8,442 bases of DNA from CAZLAP01 sp964557715 (GTDB lineage: Bacteria; Patescibacteriota; Minisyncoccia; Minisyncoccales; RBG-13-42-11), in assembly GCA_964557715.1 (NCBI GenBank), contig CAZLAP010000025.1, positions 1 through 8,442 of the forward strand, written 5' to 3'. This document shows, in pieces, positions 3,612 through 8,442 of the stretch. The translations under genes and the position numbers were made by a program. Every line of letters begins with the position of its first letter. Positions within the stretch are counted from its first letter, which is position 1. Below the pieces are notes generated by a model. That model was not told the origin of the DNA. It ran no database searches and saw nothing but the letters and a program-made list of their open reading frames with translations.

Positions 3612-4990
3612 CTAAAAATAATCCTAATAGTTTTTAAAATAATCCCCAGATCCATAAAAAAATTACGGTTTTTGATATAATAAAGGTCGTACTGGAATTT
3701 CTCTCTCGCCTCCTCAACCGAAGTGGAAGCTATATAGTGCAGCTGGGCCCAGCCGGTAAACCCCGGCCTGACTAAATAACGTTGGCGATAAAATATAATT
3801 TCTTTTTCGAAATTTTCAGCCAGTTTCGCCCATTCAGGTCTGGGTCCGACGAAACTCAAATCCCCCTTCAAAATGCTCCAAAACTGGGGAATTTCGTCCA
3901 AATGAGTTTCTCTTAAGAGCTTGCCTGTTCTGGTAATTTGGCTGCGATCCCTTTCTCTCCATGGCTCTTTGTACTGGTCCGCACTCTCTTTCATGCTCCT
4001 GAACTTATAAAGGGTAAATTGCCTGCCGTCCTTGCCGACCCTTCTTTGGGAATAAAAAATAGAACCTGAAGAGTCTAATTTTATCGCTAGAGCAATAAAG
4101 GGATAAAGGATAGCTAAAATTAAAAGGCCTAAAAAAGAAAAAATGGTATCAAATCCCCTTTTTGCTATCTCTTCAATTCTTTTTTCCGAGCGAGCAAGGT
4201 TTTCCAAAAACCAAATCTCGTCAATAATCCCCAATGGTACTTTCTTGGTCATCTTTTCGTAAAAGCTGGCAAAGCTAACGTAATTTAACCTTAAGGGCAA
4301 TTCAGTAAAAATCTGCTGGATTATTCCTTGATTAGCTTCTAAAAACCGAGGAAAAACTACCGTTGCCACTTTTTCTTTCTCAATTATGTTTCTTAGCTCG
4401 TTAATATCGGAAACAACTCCGTATTTTGCCGAAATCGAGAAAGGCGACAGTTTCTCAAAAAAAGACGGCTTCGGACTAAAGAAAACGGAAATTTCATAGC
4501 CAGCGCAGGAAAGAAGCTGTTTATCAATTAATTCTTCCAGACCGAATCTGAAACCAATTACGGCTATCTTTTCTTTGAAATTACGCAATTTTAAAATGCG
4601 GCTAAAAATATATCGCCAGCCACAGAAAAGGACAGAAAATATTAAAACGTCTAAAAACAAAATTGTTTTAGGGGTTATTAGGATTTCCGCTTTCAAATAG
4701 AAATAAGCTGTTCCCAAAACTGCTGCTAAAAAAATAAAAACCAATAAATTCCTGAAAAAATCAAAAACTTTTTTAAATAATGGTATTTCGTAAAAATCAA
4801 GAATGTAAAGGAGAATCAGCCAAGAAAAAGAAATAAAAGAAAAATGAAAAAGAAAATTATTGATCTGAGCGGCCGTCCAAAAAGAAATATCACCATGCCT
4901 TATAGCCAAAGCCAAAAATAAGGCGAGATACATCAAGATAATATCTCCCACGAATAGAATAAATTTTAAAAAATTATTCTTGTTTGGCAT
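3608..4990 (-). CDS. Polyprenyl-phosphate sugar-1-phosphate transferase (initiating enzyme)
   Basis: This enzyme moves a sugar-1-phosphate from a nucleotide sugar to undecaprenyl phosphate and so starts glycan assembly at the inner membrane. The 460-residue protein has four N-terminal membrane helices (about 8-30, 48-66, 80-100, 108-126). A degenerate Rossmann-like domain begins at IAVIGFRFG (142-150), followed by a fifth hydrophobic segment (281-304) and the catalytic domain. Visible motifs are KRGFD (277-281), YKFRSM (328-333), the acidic pair in LDEIPQFW (364-371), VGPRPE (381-386), RPGFTGWAQ (408-416) and YDLYYIKNR (434-442). This is the long WbaP/WcaJ-type layout rather than the short PglC type. 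The sugar cannot be read from the sequence: WcaJ uses UDP-glucose and WbaP UDP-galactose. It lies 3 bp after manC and overlaps the next gene by 4 bp. No Shine-Dalgarno sequence is seen before its ATG. Confidence 0.95.
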   Translation of the reverse strand: MPNKNNFLKFILFVGDIILMYLALFLALAIRHGDISFWTAAQINNFLFHFSFISFSWLILLYILDFYEIPLFKKVFDFFRNLLVFIFLAAVLGTAYFYLKAEILITPKTILFLDVLIFSVLFCGWRYIFSRILKLRNFKEKIAVIGFRFGLEELIDKQLLSCAGYEISVFFSPKPSFFEKLSPFSISAKYGVVSDINELRNIIEKEKVATVVFPRFLEANQGIIQQIFTELPLRLNYVSFASFYEKMTKKVPLGIIDEIWFLENLARSEKRIEEIAKRGFDTIFSFLGLLILAILYPFIALAIKLDSSGSIFYSQRRVGKDGRQFTLYKFRSMKESADQYKEPWRERDRSQITRTGKLLRETHLDEIPQFWSILKGDLSFVGPRPEWAKLAENFEKEIIFYRQRYLVRPGFTGWAQLHYIASTSVEEAREKFQYDLYYIKNRNFFMDLGIILKTIRIIFR

Positions 4991-4993
4991 TTT

Positions 4994-6067
4994 TTATAAA
5001 TAGTCAAACTTTTTTCTTTTCTCGAGTTTCTTTATCAATCCTTTAACCTTCTGAGAACTGTCCTTATGGCAAACAAAAATGATGTCATCCGTTACTGCGA
5101 TTATCAAATTCTTCACACCTACGATAGCTACCAATCTGTCTGAAGTTCCATAAACTAAAATATTTTTTGACCCAACGCCAATGTAATTTCCCCTAATGTA
5201 ACTCTTGTTTGGAGAAGATAGGCAATTTTTTAGAACAGTCCAACTTCCGACATCAGACCAACCCATTGAAACCGGTAAAACAGCGTTCTTTTTATAGTTT
5301 TCAACAATACTGTAATCAAAAGAAACCTTATCCATTCTAGAATATTCTTTTTCTAAAACTTGCTTGAAATTATCCTTACCAAAAGCTTTCCTTATTTTTT
5401 GGTACCTTCGATAATTGTCGGGTACAAAATCTTTGACTAGTTTTTCTATTAGACTGGGGGCAAAAATAAAAATACCGACATTCCAATAATATTTTTTTGA
5501 CCCCAAAAATTCTTTTGCTCTTTTCAGGTTTGGCTTTTCTTTAAAGCGCGAAACTTGATAAATTTCAAAATCCTTTCTATTCCCCACTAATTTATCCTTT
5601 TTTATATAGCCTAGGCCCGTATCGGGAAAAATCGGTTTCTCCCCTAGTAGCAAAAGATATTCAGGATTTTTTTTGATAAAATCTTCCGCAGTTGTTAGTA
5701 CCTGAAGAAATTTTTTCTTTTCTTTTATTAAATGGTCAGAAGGTAAGACAATTACCGGCTCACTCAGATCCTTGTTCTTTAAATGACAAAAGAATAGAAG
5801 AAAGGCCGCTACTCTCTCCCTATGAGCCGGCTCGGAAATAATATTTTTTTTTGATAAGCTTGGAAGCTCTCTTCGAACTTCTTTCACGTATTGCTGATTA
5901 GTCGCGACATAAATATCTTTTAGCGAAACAAGCGGTAGGATTCGATCTATCGTCTCTTGAAGCATTGTTCTGTTACCAAAAATATTTTGGAATTGTTTTG
6001 GTTTATGCTCCCTAGAAAGAGGCCATAATCTTGTTCCCCTTCCACCAGCTAGAACTAAAACTTTCAT
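4994..6067 (-). CDS. manC: Mannose-1-phosphate guanylyltransferase, single-domain
   Basis: The enzyme joins GTP and mannose-1-phosphate to GDP-mannose, the substrate of the Gmd encoded upstream. The 357-residue protein has the nucleotidyltransferase signature LAGGRGTRLWPLSR (6-19) with KPKQF (22-26), LPSDH (108-112), the FKEKP motif (175-179), WNVGIF (195-200), SFDYSIVE (249-256) and GWSDVGSW (269-276), followed by a beta-helix-like C-terminal part. It lacks the C-terminal isomerase (cupin) domain of bifunctional ManC/AlgA proteins, which are about 470 residues long, so fructose-6-phosphate must be isomerised by another enzyme. Oddly, the segment after SEP (78-80) reads AHRERVAAF where most relatives have an RNTAPA-like sequence. 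It starts 17 bp after fcl; an AAAGG about 12 nt before the ATG may be a weak ribosome site. The call is firm. Confidence 0.94.
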   Translation of the reverse strand: MKVLVLAGGRGTRLWPLSREHKPKQFQNIFGNRTMLQETIDRILPLVSLKDIYVATNQQYVKEVRRELPSLSKKNIISEPAHRERVAAFLLFFCHLKNKDLSEPVIVLPSDHLIKEKKKFLQVLTTAEDFIKKNPEYLLLLGEKPIFPDTGLGYIKKDKLVGNRKDFEIYQVSRFKEKPNLKRAKEFLGSKKYYWNVGIFIFAPSLIEKLVKDFVPDNYRRYQKIRKAFGKDNFKQVLEKEYSRMDKVSFDYSIVENYKKNAVLPVSMGWSDVGSWTVLKNCLSSPNKSYIRGNYIGVGSKNILVYGTSDRLVAIVGVKNLIIAVTDDIIFVCHKDSSQKVKGLIKKLEKRKKFDYL

Positions 6068-6084
6068 AAACTCATTTACCTTTC

Positions 6085-7044
6085 TTATATTCCGAGATAT
6101 TTTTTATAGCCCTCGTTCTTCCACCAACTAATTGTCTTTTCTAAACCATCCTTAAAACCAGTTTTGGCGATGAAACCGAATTCTTTTTGAGCTAACTTGA
6201 TATCTAATTTTCTTCTTGGTTGACCATCAGGCTTCGACAAATCCCAACGAATTTCACCCTTAAAATCCATAAGCTTAGCAATTAGATCGACTAAGTCTTT
6301 TATGGAGATTTCCATCCCCGAACCTAAATTTACTGGAAACGGTTTGTCGTAATTCTCGGAGGCCGACAAAATTCCCTCTGCTCCATCTTCCACATAAAGA
6401 AATTCTCGTGTTGATTTTCCGGTTCCCCACACTTCTATATATTTTTTTTCCTCCATTTGAGCCTCGTAAATTTTTCGGATAATTGCGGCTATAACATGAG
6501 AGGATTCCGTATTAAAATTATCTTCTGGGCCGTACATATTGACAGGCAAAAGGTAAATGACATTAAAACCATATTGTTGACGATAGGCTTGAGCTTGAAC
6601 TAAAAGCATTTTTTTAGCTAAACCATATGGAGCATTTGTTTCTTCGGGATAGCCCAGCCATAAATCTTTCTCCTTAAACGGAACTTGAGTAAACTTTGGA
6701 TAAGCGCAAATTGTTCCAACTGCCACAAATTTTTTAACTCCAGATTGCCTTGCCGCTTCCATTAATTGAATTCCCATTATGGCATTATCGTAGAAGAATT
6801 CTCCTGGCCTTTCTCTGTTCGCCCCGATACCACCAACCTTGGCTGCCAAATGAATTACTACCTCTCGTCCACTTACCGCCCTTTGACAATTCTCCCATTT
6901 TCTTAAATCCAATTCTTTGAAAGTTGGTAAGGATAAATTATTTTTAGGAACTTTTCTTTTGCTCAGTAAGTTCTTTATCAAATGTTTCCCTAAAAATCCG
7001 TCAGCGCCAGTAATTAAGATTTTTTCTGTAGCAAGATCTATCAT
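6085..7044 (-). CDS. fcl: GDP-L-fucose synthase (GDP-4-keto-6-deoxy-D-mannose epimerase/reductase)
   Basis: Fcl epimerises the Gmd product at C3 and C5 and reduces it with NADPH to GDP-L-fucose. The 319-residue extended short-chain dehydrogenase has the Rossmann motif GADGFLG (13-19), HLAAKVGGIGAN (65-76), and the catalytic YGLAK (Tyr140, Lys144). Aligned with E. coli Fcl at a constant offset of four, the acid/base residues are kept (Cys113 for Cys109, His183 for His179), while catalytic Ser107 is replaced by Thr111 in GTICAYP. VNMYGPEDNF (168-177) is also typical of the family. It starts 1 bp after the gmd stop and ends 17 bp before manC, so the three sugar-nucleotide genes form a tight operon. 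The region before the ATG has only a weak GGAAAAAAG. Identity is secure. Confidence 0.96.
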   Translation of the reverse strand: MIDLATEKILITGADGFLGKHLIKNLLSKRKVPKNNLSLPTFKELDLRKWENCQRAVSGREVVIHLAAKVGGIGANRERPGEFFYDNAIMGIQLMEAARQSGVKKFVAVGTICAYPKFTQVPFKEKDLWLGYPEETNAPYGLAKKMLLVQAQAYRQQYGFNVIYLLPVNMYGPEDNFNTESSHVIAAIIRKIYEAQMEEKKYIEVWGTGKSTREFLYVEDGAEGILSASENYDKPFPVNLGSGMEISIKDLVDLIAKLMDFKGEIRWDLSKPDGQPRRKLDIKLAQKEFGFIAKTGFKDGLEKTISWWKNEGYKKYLGI

Positions 7045-7045
7045 A

Positions 7046-8095
7046 TTAATCTTTTTTCCACCAACAATGAGGAAATTTATTCTTTATAATTTTATTTCCC
7101 TCGCCAAGCGGATTCAACCCATTCTCACGAAAATCAGCATCAATCATAATTCTTACTAATTCTTTGAACTTAATTTTCGGCTGCCAATTCAACATTTTTT
7201 TCGCCTTAGAATAATCGCCAATTAATACTTCAACCTCAGCCGGTCGAAAATATCGCGGATCAATTTCGACATATGATTTCCAATCTCCCAAACCAACATA
7301 TTTAAATGCTTCCTCTAAAAACTCTCTTACCGAATGAGTTTCGCCAGTAGCAATCACGTAATCATCCGGCTTGGCTTGTTGAAACATCAGCCACATGACT
7401 TCTACATATTCGGGCGCAAAGCCCCAGTCCCTTTTCGCGTCTAAATTCCCTAAATAAATCTTTTTATCAAGACCGGCTTTAATTCTAGCGATAGCGCGGG
7501 TGATTTTCTTGGTGACAAAAGTTGGCCCTCTTCTTGGACTTTCGTGATTAAATAAAACTCCATTACAAGCAAAAATTCCATAAGTCTCTCGATAAAATCT
7601 AGTTATATGGTAAGAAAAAACTTTTGCGCAGGCATAAGGACTTCTGGGATGGAAAGGTGTCTTTTCGTTTTGCGGGGGTAGTGAGGCTCCAAACATTTCA
7701 GAAGAAGCCGCCATATAAAATTTTATCGGTAAATTAGAGTTTTTGATTGCTTCCAATATTCTTAAAGTCCCTAAACCATCGATATTCGCAGTAGATTCTG
7801 GCATATCAAAACTAACTTTGACATGGGACATAGCACCCAAATGGTATATTTCGTCCGGTTTAATCTGATTGATTAATCGCTCAATATTACCAGTATCAGT
7901 AAGATCACCGTAATGCAAAAATAATCTTACTCCGTTAAGATGGCTGTCTTGATAAAGATGATCTATTCTTCGAGTAGTAAAGATGCTATCCCATCTGATA
8001 ATTCCATGAACTTCATACCCCTTGTCCAATAGAAGTTCGACCAGGTAAGAACCGTCCTGTCCTGCAATTCCTGTGATTAAAGCCTTTTTACGCAT
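7046..8095 (-). CDS. gmd: GDP-mannose 4,6-dehydratase
   Basis: Gmd converts GDP-D-mannose to GDP-4-keto-6-deoxy-D-mannose, the first step to GDP-L-fucose, using bound NADP. The 349-residue protein starts with the dinucleotide motif GIAGQDGSYL (9-18; Gly9, Gly12, Gly15) and has the TTRRIDHL stretch (40-47) of the NADP/oligomer loop. It carries the catalytic set Ser131, Glu133, Tyr154 and Lys158 in AASSEMFG and SPYACAK, then FNHESPRRG and KRDWGFAPEYVE. E. coli Gmd has Thr132 where Ser131 stands here, a conservative change that keeps the hydroxyl. GDP-rhamnose or GDP-perosamine pathways also use Gmd, but the fcl gene directly after it points to fucose. The ATG at 8095 has no Shine-Dalgarno sequence; the 48-bp gap before it is A/T-rich. 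Identity is secure. Confidence 0.97.
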   Translation of the reverse strand: MRKKALITGIAGQDGSYLVELLLDKGYEVHGIIRWDSIFTTRRIDHLYQDSHLNGVRLFLHYGDLTDTGNIERLINQIKPDEIYHLGAMSHVKVSFDMPESTANIDGLGTLRILEAIKNSNLPIKFYMAASSEMFGASLPPQNEKTPFHPRSPYACAKVFSYHITRFYRETYGIFACNGVLFNHESPRRGPTFVTKKITRAIARIKAGLDKKIYLGNLDAKRDWGFAPEYVEVMWLMFQQAKPDDYVIATGETHSVREFLEEAFKYVGLGDWKSYVEIDPRYFRPAEVEVLIGDYSKAKKMLNWQPKIKFKELVRIMIDADFRENGLNPLGEGNKIIKNKFPHCWWKKD

Positions 8096-8143
8096 AATTT
8101 TTGTTTCGCCTATTTAAATATTGAATAAATTTAGAACATGGTT

Positions 8144-8442
8144 TTATTGAAAAATTAATGGATTTGCCTTTAAATCATTGATTTTCCATGCCCGATAGCA
8201 CTCAGTATTTGCCTTAATTATATTTAGAAAATTTTTATTGCCTTTGCCACCTATTTTTATTCTTACCAAAACTTGAGGGACATAGCAAGAATTAACTTTA
8301 TACTTCTCTAAAAACCTCAACATCAATTCGTAATCTGCCGGAATTGAAAAATTTAGATTAAAACAATTATACTTTTCATAAACCCATTTCTTAACGAAAA
8401 AAGTTGGGTGCGGTGGATGCCAGCTCCTCTCAAACTTCTTGC
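8144..8442 (-). CDS. Family-2 glycosyltransferase, C-terminal part (cut by window edge)
   Basis: The last 98 codons and TAA stop of a gene entering from the right edge are present. The visible part begins KKFERSWHPPHPTFFVKK, followed by a YEKY motif and then IPADYELMLRFLEKY. This is the typical late segment of GT-A fold family-2 glycosyltransferases of surface-polysaccharide clusters (pattern PPHPTxFV...ADYELMLRFL), where the Asp/Glu of ADYE marks the acceptor/catalytic-base region. An internal TTG or ATG inside this stretch is not a real start because the family motif continues through it to the edge. The N-terminal nucleotide-sugar domain is outside the window, so donor and acceptor cannot be named; GDP-fucose or GDP-mannose are reasonable guesses from the neighbours. 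It is probably co-transcribed with gmd. Confidence 0.88.
   Translation of the reverse strand, partial: KKFERSWHPPHPTFFVKKWVYEKYNCFNLNFSIPADYELMLRFLEKYKVNSCYVPQVLVRIKIGGKGNKNFLNIIKANTECYRAWKINDLKANPLIFQ

Noticed and set aside
6917..7159. Plus-strand open frame across the gmd/fcl junction, and one at 3380-3601
   Set aside because: Both are antisense to well-supported genes and show no motif or start signal.
1..8442. tRNA or rRNA genes
   Set aside because: I saw no cloverleaf with a T-arm GTTCRANNC motif and no rRNA-like segment on either strand; a tRNAscan-SE run would settle this.

Overview
The window looks like a piece of a small, AT-rich bacterial genome, most likely of the Patescibacteria/CPR (Parcubacteria-like) type. 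This is inferred from the A/T-rich, lysine-heavy proteins, the near absence of Shine-Dalgarno sequences before the starts, the tight gene packing and the many short palindromes between genes. No rRNA or marker gene is present to prove it. All convincing protein genes lie on the minus strand, so transcription runs from high to low coordinates.

Positions 8442 to 2895 hold one compact surface-glycan gene block, in transcription order: the end of a family-2 glycosyltransferase, gmd, fcl, manC, a membrane polyprenyl-phosphate sugar-1-phosphate transferase, and a YdcF/ElyC-like (DUF218) membrane protein. Gaps are 48, 1, 17 and 3 bases, and the last two genes overlap by 4. ManC makes GDP-mannose, Gmd and Fcl turn it into GDP-L-fucose, the sugar transferase starts a lipid-linked glycan, and the glycosyltransferase extends it. 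A Wzz-like chain-length protein (1829-2560) follows after a gap packed with repeats. The block therefore reads as a fucose-containing exopolysaccharide or cell-surface glycan pathway. The flippase, the polymerase and the enzymes that make mannose-1-phosphate are not in the window.

Both sides of wzz carry structured repeats. Two copies of a 58-bp unit lie at 1739-1854, and the second copy encodes the last eight residues and the stop codon of Wzz. About 2.5 copies of a 62-bp unit lie at 2578-2729, followed by a cluster of perfect hairpins to 2859. Several hairpins share an 8-bp stem and 5-nt loop while differing in stem sequence.

Between wzz and murB, at about 1500-1700, there appear to be two small, convergent, non-coding transcription units. 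Each has a promoter-like sequence, a folded body and an intrinsic terminator, and the terminators sit back to back. The minus-strand unit has a near-consensus promoter (TTGACA, 17 nt, TATGAT). The plus-strand unit's promoter interleaves head-on with the likely murB promoter. This is the part most likely to hold something undescribed.

murB (577-1464, cell-wall precursor synthesis) follows. Beyond it is a 421-bp region with hairpins, a possible 14-codon lysine-rich ORF and a strong terminator. At the left edge is the start of a probable S-adenosylmethionine decarboxylase gene, with an odd lysine-rich N-terminal extension and a foldable 5' leader.
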